From positions 1,240,001 through 1,304,000 of the forward strand of contig CAVOGA010000001.1 in NCBI GenBank assembly GCA_963695135.1: DNA of 64,000 nucleotides. The letters are read 5' to 3'. The notes below the pieces were generated by a model. The model ran no database searches. It worked only from the letters and a program-made list of their open reading frames with translations, and had not been told where the DNA came from. Source of the stretch: Marinihelvus sp963695135 (GTDB lineage: Bacteria; Pseudomonadota; Gammaproteobacteria; Xanthomonadales; SZUA-36). Made by a program: the position numbers and the translations under genes. This document shows positions 1 through 8,196 of this stretch, one piece after another; positions within the stretch are counted from its first letter, which is position 1; each line of letters begins with the position of its first letter.

Positions 1-52
1 CTGTTCGAGGACACCTCCTGGTGTCCACCGTTATCCAATTGAGCGCTTCGCG

Positions 53-1513
53 TCACGCGGCGGCCCGCTCAAAACCCAGCCCGGCGGCAACTTCAACCAC
101 CAGGTCCTTGTTGATTCGTTCCGCTTCCATGGCCTGGGCGGCGCGTTCTACCGCGTCGCGCAGCTGCTTGGCCGCAGAGATCCGGACCAGCACCGGTTTG
201 CGGGCAACCAGCCGGTCCAGTTCGATCTGCGCCTCGTTGTCCCAGGGAACTTCCCGGTGCATGCGGCTCGGGGTCTGGTCGACCTTGTCGAGTTCGCTGC
301 CCAGCGGCAGGATGTGGAACAGCGCGTCAAACAGGCTGTTGCAGACCTCCTGCACCAGGTAGGTTGCCCCGCTGTAGCCCATGAAGGGCGTACCCGTATG
401 GCGACGTATGGCCGCGCCGGGAAAGGAAGCGGGAATAAACATGGCTTTCGAGCCGGTTTCAGCCAGGTACATGCGTTCGTTGTAGCTGCCGAACACCATC
501 AACGGCGGGCTTTCCTGCAGCTGTTTGCGAACATCGGCATTGTCGGTCTTGGCGCCGGCGCAGCGTTCCACGGCGAGCGTGCAGGGCATGCCCATATCGT
601 CTTCCAGGAAGTGCCGCAGCCCGCGTGTATAGGTTTCATTGGCGATTACCGCAAAGCTGGCCGTGCCAAAGAAGTCCTGGGTCACCGAGCGCCACAGGTC
701 CCAGAGGGGCTTGATCGTGGTGTGCTTTTCCTTCTCGATGAAGGGCTCCGGATCCAGGTCCAGCAAGTTGCCCAGCTCACGCAGGAAGCGCGTGGTGCTG
801 TCCAGGCCGATCGGGGCCTGCAGGTAGGGACGGTCCAGGCTCTCGCAGAGCAGGCGCCCGAACTCGCGGTACATGCAGATGTTCACATCGGCGTTCGCGA
901 GATCTTTGATGTCGTTAAGGTGCATGCCCAGCGGGAAAACGCAGTTGAGTTCCGCGCCGATTCCTTCCACCAGGCGTTGAATTTCAGCCAGGTCGGAGGG
1001 CATATTGAACACACCGTAGGCCGGGCCGATGATGTTGACCCGCGGCTTTTCGCCTTCCTTGCGCGGCTTGAGCTCAGGAACCTTGCCCTTGCGGGGGCCA
1101 AACTCATTCCACAGCCAGCTCATGGCGCGGTCGGCCGTCTGCCACTGGTCTTCGTCAATGGTTCGCGGCAGGAAACGTTTCAGGCCGGTGCCTTCCGGGG
1201 TCACGCCGCCGCCGATCATCTCGGCGATAGAACCGGTGACCACCACGGAGGGCTGGTCCGGATCCAGGGTGCCGTGGGCGCGCTTCATCGCATCCTCGGT
1301 GCCCGTCTGGCCCAGCTCTTCCTCGCCCAGGCCGGTTACCACGATGGGCAACTCGTGCGGGGGCAGGGCGTCGGTGTAATGCAGTACGGACGTGACCGGC
1401 AGGTTTTCACAACCAACGGGGCCGTCGATCACGACCTGCAGGCCCTTGATCGCGGTGAACACGTACACGGCGCCCCAGTAGCCGCCGGCGCGATCATGAT
1501 CGAGGACCAGCAT
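53..1513 (-). CDS. bchZ: Chlorophyllide a reductase subunit BchZ
   Basis: BchZ is one half of the catalytic component of chlorophyllide a reductase (BchXYZ), which reduces the C7-C8 bond of chlorophyllide a on the way to bacteriochlorophyll a. The 486-residue protein is full length for the family. It has the N-terminal DGPVGCENLPV cysteine motif and the HYTDALPPHELPIVVTG stretch that mark nitrogenase-like BchZ subunits. The ATG overlaps the bchY stop as ATGA, so translation is probably coupled. It is the last gene of bchC-X-Y-Z in the window; in related bacteria the puf reaction-centre genes follow, which would lie left of position 1. Identity is certain. Confidence 0.97.
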   Translation of the reverse strand: MLVLDHDRAGGYWGAVYVFTAIKGLQVVIDGPVGCENLPVTSVLHYTDALPPHELPIVVTGLGEEELGQTGTEDAMKRAHGTLDPDQPSVVVTGSIAEMIGGGVTPEGTGLKRFLPRTIDEDQWQTADRAMSWLWNEFGPRKGKVPELKPRKEGEKPRVNIIGPAYGVFNMPSDLAEIQRLVEGIGAELNCVFPLGMHLNDIKDLANADVNICMYREFGRLLCESLDRPYLQAPIGLDSTTRFLRELGNLLDLDPEPFIEKEKHTTIKPLWDLWRSVTQDFFGTASFAVIANETYTRGLRHFLEDDMGMPCTLAVERCAGAKTDNADVRKQLQESPPLMVFGSYNERMYLAETGSKAMFIPASFPGAAIRRHTGTPFMGYSGATYLVQEVCNSLFDALFHILPLGSELDKVDQTPSRMHREVPWDNEAQIELDRLVARKPVLVRISAAKQLRDAVERAAQAMEAERINKDLVVEVAAGLGFERAAA

Positions 1514-2985
1514 CAGGCTGCGCCTCCACTCGCTGCGGGCGGTGTGTCACGCCAAATACCTGCGGTAGGCCCCTCTCCGACTCCTTTGAAGAAGTCTTTC
1601 ATGTGTTCAAAGCGTTCTTTCTGGCCCATGGCCGCATTGATGACCTGCGCAAGGGACGGTGGTCCCGGCGGTCCCATCAGCGGTCGGGCTGAAATGAGAT
1701 TGGTGAAGTACATGGCAGGAATGGCTTCCTGCTTCGCCGCCTGCACCACCGGGGTTGTACCGATGGCCAGGTCGGGCTGGAATTCACGGAATGCCGCGAT
1801 GTCCTCTTCCAGCGAGGCCCGGTAGTTGATCCGCACGCCCCGTTCTTCCAGCCATTCGCGGTCCGGATCGGACCATTCGGTCTTGGGGCAGGCCGTGCCG
1901 ACATAGGGCACATCCGCGCCACACTCGACCAGCAGTCGCGCGACCAGCAGTTCCGAACCTTCATAGCCTGACAGGGTAATGCGGCCCTTGATCGGAGACG
2001 CCGCCAGGGCGCCGCTGATGGCCGGCAGAAACTGGTTCTTGGCAGCGGCGATTTTTGCCGCGGGCAGTCCGACGATCTCGCCGAGTTTTTCCAGCCAGGC
2101 GGCGGTGCCGTCCAGGCCGACAGGGGCGGAGCCGAAAACTTCCCGTCCGGCCTTCTTGAATTGCCGGACGCTCGCGACGTAGAAAGGATGAATCGCTGCA
2201 ACTGCGGCGCAATCGAGCGCGGCGTAAAGTTCACGCCACTCGCGGGTCGGAACCACCGGGCCGGGCGCCAGGTCCATGGCGTCAAGCATCTGGCCAATGA
2301 TCACCGGGTCTGCAGGGAACATTTCCCCCAGCAGGGTGACCGTCGGCTTCCCGCTTTTGCCTGCGCGCGGCGCCTGCACGGGGCCGGACTCGGCTTCTTC
2401 CCGGGCATAGGCCAGCATGGCGCCGGCAATGACGTCCTTGGCCTCCGCGTGGGTTGGCACGCCGAAGCCCGGCACATCAATGCCGATGATCCGCACGCCG
2501 TTGATGTTCTTTGGCAGCATCTGCAGCGGAACACCGGAAGCGGTCGGGACACACAGGTTTGTGACCACAATGGCGTCGTATTGCTCCGGGTCGGCCATGT
2601 CATGCACCGCATCCCGGATATCCTCGAACAGCTTGCCGGTGACCAGGGTTTCCGAGTTGAACGGAACGTAACCCACGGTGCGCCGCGCGCCATAGAAATG
2701 CGAGGTGAAGGTCAGGCCGTAAACGCAGCAGGCCGAACCGGAAAGAATGGTCGCGGTGCGCCGCATACGCAGGCCCACGCGAAGCGAGCCGAACGCGGGA
2801 CACATGGACTGGGGCTGGTCATGCGGCCCCATGGGATAGTCCTTCGCGTACTGATCCAGGGTTTCCGATTTGCCGGCGGCCTTGGCCGCTTCGCGCATCT
2901 CACCCTTGGAATGGCAGCCCGGTTCCCTGGGTTCGCCAAGGTCCTGCGGGATGCTGTCCGGATCTTTGATCATGCTGTCTTTCAT
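1513..2985 (-). CDS. bchY: Chlorophyllide a reductase subunit BchY
   Basis: BchY partners BchZ in the catalytic tetramer of chlorophyllide a reductase. The 490-residue protein carries the cysteine motifs expected for the [4Fe-4S] cluster and active site: SMCPAFGS near residue 61, SGSACCVYGL near 83 and TNLCVPTASG near 142. An ATG start is used, 60 bp after the bchX stop. It overlaps bchZ by the ATGA junction. The gene sits in the conserved bchCXYZ order, and nothing is unusual about its length or composition. Confidence 0.97.
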   Translation of the reverse strand: MKDSMIKDPDSIPQDLGEPREPGCHSKGEMREAAKAAGKSETLDQYAKDYPMGPHDQPQSMCPAFGSLRVGLRMRRTATILSGSACCVYGLTFTSHFYGARRTVGYVPFNSETLVTGKLFEDIRDAVHDMADPEQYDAIVVTNLCVPTASGVPLQMLPKNINGVRIIGIDVPGFGVPTHAEAKDVIAGAMLAYAREEAESGPVQAPRAGKSGKPTVTLLGEMFPADPVIIGQMLDAMDLAPGPVVPTREWRELYAALDCAAVAAIHPFYVASVRQFKKAGREVFGSAPVGLDGTAAWLEKLGEIVGLPAAKIAAAKNQFLPAISGALAASPIKGRITLSGYEGSELLVARLLVECGADVPYVGTACPKTEWSDPDREWLEERGVRINYRASLEEDIAAFREFQPDLAIGTTPVVQAAKQEAIPAMYFTNLISARPLMGPPGPPSLAQVINAAMGQKERFEHMKDFFKGVGEGPTAGIWRDTPPAASGGAA

Positions 2986-3045
2986 AGGTCTTGTGTCAGT
3001 GTCTCTCTTGGCCAGTCCGTTGCAGGGCTGGCCAGTCGTAATTTT

Positions 3046-4065
3046 TCAGGCGTTGTCGTACACAACTTCCAGCGAAGGCCGTTCCAGCGCGCCGCTCGGG
3101 CACATGTCTTCCAGCTTGGCCGGTGTCAGCACCACGTTCCGTCCCACGGAGTCCCCGTCGAAAAGGCCGAGCAGGCCGTCCTGGTCAAGCGGTGTGGGGT
3201 GCAGGGGCGGGGCATCCGCGACATTGGATGCCAACGTTTCGAACAGCGAGGCCCACTCGCCGCCGGGCTTGCCGACGATCTCGTAGTTGGCGCTCTTGCG
3301 ACGGATATCGTCATCGGCGGGAATGGCGGAGAGCACCGGAATGCCGACCGCTTCAGCGAAGGCATGCGCCTCGCCGGTTCCGTCGTCCTTGTTGATCACC
3401 ATGCCGGCGACGCCGACATTGCCACCCAGCTTGCGGAAGTACTCCACCGCTGAGCAGACGTTATTCGCTACGTACAGGGACTGCAGGTCGTTGGAGCCGA
3501 CCACGATGACCTTCTGGCACATATCGCGCGCGATCGGGAGGCCAAAGCCGCCACATACCACGTCGCCCAGGAAGTCCAGCAGCACGTAGTCGAAATCCCA
3601 GTCGTGAAAACCGAGTTTTTCCATGAGTTCAAAGCCATGGATGATGCCGCGTCCGCCGCAACCGCGACCGACCTCGGGTCCACCCAGTTCCATGGCGTAA
3701 ACGCCGTCACGGGTAAAGCAGACATCGCCGATTTCCACCGGCTCACCGGCAGCCTTCTTCTGGGAGCTGGTTTCGATAATCGTGGGGCAGCTGCGTCCGC
3801 CGAACAGCAGGGAGGTGGTGTCGCTCTTGGGGTCACAGCCGATGAGCAGAACCTTTTTGCCCTGCTGGGCCATCATGTAGGACAGGTTGGAGAGCGTGAA
3901 GCTCTTGCCAATGCCGCCCTTACCATAGATGGCGATAATCTGCGTTTCCTTGGTGGCGGCGCCCGTGTGAACCGGATCCGGTTCCTGGGCCGCTTCCTCT
4001 CTCAGCTGGTTGTGCATTTTCAGCTGAATATCAATCGGTTGCTGCTTGCTCTTGGTCTGACTCAC
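3046..4065 (-). CDS. bchX: Chlorophyllide a reductase iron protein BchX
   Basis: BchX is the NifH-like, ATP-dependent electron donor to BchYZ. It has the P-loop YGKGGIGKS near residue 46, the cluster-binding cysteine region GRGCGGRG, and the DFLGDVVCGGFG switch/cysteine segment typical of BchL/BchX/NifH proteins. The frame opens at a TTG at 4086, but a GTG at 4065 fits better: it overlaps the bchC stop as GTGA and has AGGAG about 11 bp upstream, giving 339 residues. The long N-terminal extension before the P-loop separates it from BchL. It is probably translationally coupled to bchC. Confidence 0.95.
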   Translation of the reverse strand: MSQTKSKQQPIDIQLKMHNQLREEAAQEPDPVHTGAATKETQIIAIYGKGGIGKSFTLSNLSYMMAQQGKKVLLIGCDPKSDTTSLLFGGRSCPTIIETSSQKKAAGEPVEIGDVCFTRDGVYAMELGGPEVGRGCGGRGIIHGFELMEKLGFHDWDFDYVLLDFLGDVVCGGFGLPIARDMCQKVIVVGSNDLQSLYVANNVCSAVEYFRKLGGNVGVAGMVINKDDGTGEAHAFAEAVGIPVLSAIPADDDIRRKSANYEIVGKPGGEWASLFETLASNVADAPPLHPTPLDQDGLLGLFDGDSVGRNVVLTPAKLEDMCPSGALERPSLEVVYDNA

Positions 4066-5057
4066 TGCGATGAAGCTCCTGTCCAATCAAGTATCATCTT
4101 CAGGCAGTCCGGGTCTTCGAAAGCCGTGCTGTAGGCCTCCGGTGCGCGGTCTGCGGGAAGAGAATGGGTAACGAGCCCGTCCAGCAGGGCGGGATTCGCC
4201 TGCGCCAGCGCGCAGACCTCGTCAAAATCTTTGGGTTGCCACTCGGCCGCGATACGCAGCCGCGCCTCCTTCATGAAGGCCAGCGGAAACGCGAAGCTGA
4301 CCGGCTTGCTGTAAAAACCGGCCAGTACGACCTCACCCCGCGGGGCGAGGTGCGGCACCAGTTGATCCACAATGCCGTCGGCGCCGCTGGCATCAACGAT
4401 GCTCGCGTAAGGCCCCGTATCGGCAACACCCGGTTCGGTAACCCGGTAGCCCTGCGCGCCTGTGCGGCGGCGCGGGTTGGTTTCCCATACGATCGGCGCC
4501 GCTCCACCCAACGCGATAACCAACCGGGCCAGCAGACGTCCCAATACGCCATGACCGATGATCAGGCCCGGCAGAGCCCCGTCGGGGTTGGCCTTGAGGG
4601 CGTGATAAGCAGTCGCGGTGAGGGCGAGCAGAGCGGCGTTCTGCCCCAGCGTGTCGTCAATGGGCCGGATACGTGCTTCCGGTGTCACCAGGCAGGACGA
4701 GGTGCCGCCGAACAGACCGCGAACTTCGCCGTAACAATTGGCGCCGGGCACGAAGACGGTTTGTCCTTCCTGCAGGGCGCAGTCTGCACCGGTCCGGCGC
4801 ACGACGCCCACGGACTCGTAGCCCGGAACCAGCGGATAGGCCAGGCCGGGAAACGGCGGCATATCGCCGGTCCAGAGCAAACGCTCCGTACCCGTGCTGA
4901 TTCCACTCCAACTGACGTCAATAAGGACTTCTCCAGGTCCGGGTTCCGGCAACTGGAGCGTCCTCAGGGACAGCGCCCCCGGCTGGTCAAAAACAACAGC
5001 CCGGGATTGCGCCGGCGAAGACGTTGCGTGGGTGCGTTGTGTGTTGGGTGTATGCAT
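4062..5057 (-). CDS. bchC: Bacteriochlorophyllide a dehydrogenase BchC
   Basis: BchC oxidises the 3-hydroxyethyl group of 3-hydroxyethyl bacteriochlorophyllide a to acetyl. It belongs to the zinc-type medium-chain dehydrogenase family: the N-terminal GroES-like fold includes VPGYESVG, and the Rossmann part has the dinucleotide-binding IIGHGVLGRLLA. The frame is open to 5093, but the ATG at 5057 is preferred because a promoter with operators occupies the sequence just upstream. It heads the bchCXYZ operon, whose first two genes overlap by GTGA. Regulation by PpsR/CrtJ is predicted from the tandem sites in front. Confidence 0.94.
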   Translation of the reverse strand: MHTPNTQRTHATSSPAQSRAVVFDQPGALSLRTLQLPEPGPGEVLIDVSWSGISTGTERLLWTGDMPPFPGLAYPLVPGYESVGVVRRTGADCALQEGQTVFVPGANCYGEVRGLFGGTSSCLVTPEARIRPIDDTLGQNAALLALTATAYHALKANPDGALPGLIIGHGVLGRLLARLVIALGGAAPIVWETNPRRRTGAQGYRVTEPGVADTGPYASIVDASGADGIVDQLVPHLAPRGEVVLAGFYSKPVSFAFPLAFMKEARLRIAAEWQPKDFDEVCALAQANPALLDGLVTHSLPADRAPEAYSTAFEDPDCLKMILDWTGASSQ

Positions 5058-5116
5058 GACTATTAACCTATGTGTCAGTTTAATCTGACTCAATTAAATG
5101 TCAAGCAAAGTTTACG
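5058..5116 (-). promoter_or_regulatory. bchC promoter with tandem PpsR/CrtJ-type operators
   Basis: Between the crtF stop and the bchC start lie two TGT-N12 dyads: TGTCAGTTTAATCTGACT at 5073-5090 and TGTCAAGCAAAGTTTACG at 5099-5116, separated by exactly 8 bp. Tandem TGT-N12-ACA palindromes 8 bp apart are the known CrtJ arrangement at bchC in Rhodobacter. On the minus strand a sigma-70-like promoter is visible: TTGACA (5104-5099), a 16-bp spacer, and TAAACT (5082-5077). The operators cover both promoter hexamers, which fits repression. The second half-sites (ACT, ACG) are imperfect. Confidence 0.72.
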
Positions 5117-6238
5117 TTATGGTTGTTTGCGCTGGGCGCTGAGAACGCTGCAGATCATCGGCACCGTGGTCCGGTGACGCCTGATTTTCGTGAAACCGGC
5201 GTTCTTGAGCATGCGTTTGAGTTCGCGCGGCGTCCGGGGGCGGCCGCTGCCCATGGCCATGAGGTAGAAGCGGAAATAATTGCCCAGGATGCCGCCCTCG
5301 TCTTTCCCGGACAGCATCGGCTCGGCGATGATCAGCGTACCGCCCGGCGGCAGCGCATCGTAGGCCCGGGCGAGCAGGTGCTGGGCGGGTTCATCGTCGT
5401 GATCATGCACGATGCGCACCAGGCTGATCACGTCATGCACCCCGGGAAAGGGGTCAGTATGAAAGCTTCCCCCGTGCAGGCTGATCCGCGGCGGCAGTTC
5501 CCCGTTCGAGACCCGCCGGCGCGCCAGTTCTATGACGCCGGGCAGGTCGAACAGTGACAGCTCCAGGTCCGGGTGAGTCTCTCCAACGCAGCCCAGGAAG
5601 GTGCCGCTGCCACCCCCGATGTCCAGCAGGGCGCGGTGCGGTGAAAAGTCATAGGCATCCAGGACCTGCTCGGCGATCATCCGCTGGGAGGCGGCCATCA
5701 ACGACGTGTATTCCTCCACTTCGCCCGCCCGGACCTCGGTAGGGTTGTCGTTCTGCGCGTAAGGCCAGAGTGATGCCAGCTGCGTCCGGTGCTGCGGGTC
5801 GCGCAGCAGTGTGACGGTGTCCGCCAGGTCCTGGTACAGCGCGCGGTGGTGCAGGCTCATCGCCTTGAGTCCCGGGTCAGATACGAGTACCGCGCCCTGC
5901 GGTCCCAGTCCCCAGCAACGCCGGCCCCGTCGCTCGACCAGGCCGAGGCCCGTGGCGGCTTCAAGTAGCCTTGCGGTGCGTTCCGGGTCGAGATCAAAGC
6001 CTTCCGCCACCGCTTCCGTGGTCATGGGGCCGGCGTCCAGGCGATCAAGAAGCCCCAGCTCAAGGCAGGCGGATAACACCTGGCCATTAACGAAACCCGC
6101 GGTGGCTTCAAACAGGGCCAGGGCGCGCCGGCGCGCCATGGAGCGCAGCAGGGGAATGCGCTGGATGCGGCGCCGGAACGCCGGATCAGCCAGTTTCCGG
6201 TTGCGCCAGCTGGCGAAACGGTTGCCTGGAAAATGCAT
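5117..6238 (-). CDS. crtF: Hydroxyneurosporene-type O-methyltransferase CrtF
   Basis: CrtF methylates the tertiary hydroxyl made by CrtC, giving methoxylated spheroidene or spirilloxanthin-series carotenoids. The 373-residue protein has an N-terminal dimerisation/winged-helix part (about 30-130) and a C-terminal class I methyltransferase fold with the SAM-binding LLDIGGGSGTFLG near residue 208. The IVHDHDDEPA segment matches the catalytic region of small-molecule O-methyltransferases. It lies between crtE and bchC, the order conserved in many purple bacteria. Its stop abuts the bchC operators. Confidence 0.93.
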   Translation of the reverse strand: MHFPGNRFASWRNRKLADPAFRRRIQRIPLLRSMARRRALALFEATAGFVNGQVLSACLELGLLDRLDAGPMTTEAVAEGFDLDPERTARLLEAATGLGLVERRGRRCWGLGPQGAVLVSDPGLKAMSLHHRALYQDLADTVTLLRDPQHRTQLASLWPYAQNDNPTEVRAGEVEEYTSLMAASQRMIAEQVLDAYDFSPHRALLDIGGGSGTFLGCVGETHPDLELSLFDLPGVIELARRRVSNGELPPRISLHGGSFHTDPFPGVHDVISLVRIVHDHDDEPAQHLLARAYDALPPGGTLIIAEPMLSGKDEGGILGNYFRFYLMAMGSGRPRTPRELKRMLKNAGFTKIRRHRTTVPMICSVLSAQRKQP

Positions 6239-6274
6239 GGGGAAAGCCGGGAAAGGTGTGCTTGCCGCTGCCGC

Positions 6275-7147
6275 TCAGGCGGCTGCGGGACGGCTCAGGG
6301 CCAGCTTCATGAATTGCTCGGACTCCTGTCCGATCAGGTCGCGCAGCGGCGCTTCCCCGGGGCAGGCCGGTATGGATGCAAGGGCCTCCTCAACCAGGGC
6401 GCGCAGGCGCTCTGCGGACTTGCCGCGGCCCATTTCGCGCACGGCGTTGGGCCGGTCGTGATGCCGGTCCTGGCCCACCGGCTTGCCCGCGATCCGGGCA
6501 TCACCATTGACGTCGAGCAGGTCGTCGGCGACCTGGTAGGCTTCGCCGATGCACTGCCCCAGGGTCCGCCAGGGGGTGGGGTCCGCGCCGGCAGCCGCAG
6601 CGCCTGCCATGGTGGCGGCGGCAAACAACGCACCGGTTTTGGCCTGTTGATACTGGCTGAGATGAATATTGTCTTCGCACTCCCAGGCCTGGCCTGCGAC
6701 AATGCCGCCGGGCATGCCCACGCCGCCGGCAACGATGCCAAGCAGAGTTGGCAGCCGCCCGGGGCAGTGTGCCCCGGCCTTGCCGAGGACTTCGAAGGCG
6801 TGAACGATCAGCGCGTCGCCCGCCAGGATCGCCAGTGGCTGGCCAAAGGTGACGTGAACGGACGGCTTGCCGCGGCGCAGCGAGGCGCCATCAAAAGCGG
6901 GCAGGTCATCGTGGACCAGGGAAGCGCAGTGCAGCATTTCTATTGCGGCTGCGGCGGCATCCGTGAGTTCCGGTTGATCATCGCCATTGGCCAGTGCCAC
7001 GGCCAGGAGCAAGCGCGGCCGGACCCTGGCGCCGCCGGGGAATACCGCGTAACGCACGGCGTCTGCGAGGCCTCTCGGGGTATCGCCAAGGGCGGCGTTG
7101 GCCAGGGTGGCGCCAAGGTAGTTTTCGAGGCGTTGCTGATCGATCAT
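6275..7147 (-). CDS. crtE: Geranylgeranyl diphosphate synthase CrtE
   Basis: CrtE condenses isoprenyl diphosphates to GGPP, the precursor of phytoene and of the bacteriochlorophyll tail. The first aspartate-rich motif is HDDLPAFD followed by RRGKPSVH (residues about 78-95), and the second is DDLLD near residue 209. The 290-residue length is typical. It is read away from crtC across a 62-bp shared regulatory region and toward crtF, 36 bp away. The ATG start at 7147 is well placed. Confidence 0.94.
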   Translation of the reverse strand: MIDQQRLENYLGATLANAALGDTPRGLADAVRYAVFPGGARVRPRLLLAVALANGDDQPELTDAAAAAIEMLHCASLVHDDLPAFDGASLRRGKPSVHVTFGQPLAILAGDALIVHAFEVLGKAGAHCPGRLPTLLGIVAGGVGMPGGIVAGQAWECEDNIHLSQYQQAKTGALFAAATMAGAAAAGADPTPWRTLGQCIGEAYQVADDLLDVNGDARIAGKPVGQDRHHDRPNAVREMGRGKSAERLRALVEEALASIPACPGEAPLRDLIGQESEQFMKLALSRPAAA

Positions 7148-7209
7148 GTCGTTCCTGGCCGAGTGTTAACCTAGGTTGTCATTTACAACTGTCATGTAGA
7201 ATAGACACT
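7148..7209. promoter_or_regulatory. Divergent crtE/crtC control region with tandem PpsR/CrtJ-type sites
   Basis: The 62-bp gap holds TGTTAACCTAGGTTGTCA (7164-7181) and TGTCATGTAGAATAGACA (7190-7207). The second is an exact TGT-N12-ACA palindrome, and the two are 8 bp apart, the spacing seen at bchC. For crtC a TTGTCA (7176-7181) and a TAGAAT (7197-7202) are separated by 15 bp, which would start transcription almost at the crtC ATG. The crtE promoter is less clear. One operator pair could repress both genes. Confidence 0.68.
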
Positions 7210-8187
7210 ATGTCACAGCCCGTCAATTCCGATCACCAAAATCCACGCAACGCCAGGACGGGTGTGCCGCCGGCCTTTGATCTGCCCGTGCCGCAGGACG
7301 GTTATCGCTGGTGGTACCTGGATGCGGTCAGTGACGACGGGCGTTTTGGCGTAGTGATCATCCTGTTCGTCGGCAGCGTCTTCTCCCCCTATTACTATCG
7401 CGCGCGTCAGCGCCGCGCCGGTGACCCGGAGTCCTACTGCGCCATTAACGTCGCCCTGTACGGGCCCGGCGGGCGGTGGGCCATGACCGAACGGCAGGGG
7501 GCGAGTGTGCGGCGAACCGGGCGGGAGTTTGTAGTTGGTCCCAGCACGGTCTCCTGGAACGGTGAACATTTGAACTATCGCATTCGGGAGCGGTGTACGC
7601 CGTTCGCGCAGGCGCTGCGCGGTGAGATCAGCGTGGTGCCGGGCGCGGCCTGTGACCTGGCGGTCGATCTCGACGGGCGCGGGCGTCACTTATGGACCCC
7701 CTGGTCGCCCCATGCGCGGGTCCAGGTTCGACTCGATGCGCCGGACTGGAACTGGGATGGCGCGGCCTACCTGGATGCGAATTCAGGCGACGAGCCATTG
7801 GAGCAGGCGTTTCATTCCTGGGACTGGAGCCGCACGGAGCGGCCCGGGGCGACGCGCCTGCATTACGAGGTCCAGCGCCGGTCCGGGGACGACCGCCTGT
7901 TTGCGTTCGATGTGAATCAGCAGGGGGAAGTGTCCGCGGCGCCGGCGGACCCGGTCGAACCCCAGCGCCGGACCGGCTGGGCCCTGCAGCGGTATCCCCG
8001 CTGCGGGCACCGGATTGCCGGGGCAAAGAGCTACGAGGATACGCCGTTCTACTCGCGCACCCTGCTGCGGGGTGAACAGCCCGGAGAGCTCACGGTCCAT
8101 GAGCGCCTGTCCATGGACCGTTTCGTTAAACCGTGGGTGAGAACGCTGCTGCCCTTCCGGATGCCCCGGGAGTTGGCGCGGCGCTGA
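7210..8187 (+). CDS. crtC: Carotenoid 1,2-hydratase CrtC
   Basis: CrtC adds water across the C1-C2 double bond of neurosporene or lycopene derivatives, the step before CrtD and CrtF. The 325-residue protein begins close to the family signature PQDGYRWWYLDAVSDDG and contains the conserved FVGSVFSPYY, SWNGEHLNY and HSWDWSRTE blocks. The ATG at 7210 has no Shine-Dalgarno sequence and lies about 8 bp after a possible -10 box, so the mRNA may be leaderless. It is the only plus-strand gene in the left half of the cluster. Its usual partner crtD is not next to it, and its end is 9 bp from the end of convergent crtB. Confidence 0.92.
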   Translation: MSQPVNSDHQNPRNARTGVPPAFDLPVPQDGYRWWYLDAVSDDGRFGVVIILFVGSVFSPYYYRARQRRAGDPESYCAINVALYGPGGRWAMTERQGASVRRTGREFVVGPSTVSWNGEHLNYRIRERCTPFAQALRGEISVVPGAACDLAVDLDGRGRHLWTPWSPHARVQVRLDAPDWNWDGAAYLDANSGDEPLEQAFHSWDWSRTERPGATRLHYEVQRRSGDDRLFAFDVNQQGEVSAAPADPVEPQRRTGWALQRYPRCGHRIAGAKSYEDTPFYSRTLLRGEQPGELTVHERLSMDRFVKPWVRTLLPFRMPRELARR

Positions 8188-8196
8188 CCGCGGCGC

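Noticed and set aside
257..3453. Long plus-strand frames opposite bchZ and bchY (257-1825 and 2161-3453)
   Set aside because: Both are antisense to well-supported genes and contain no recognisable domain; they are GC-bias shadows.
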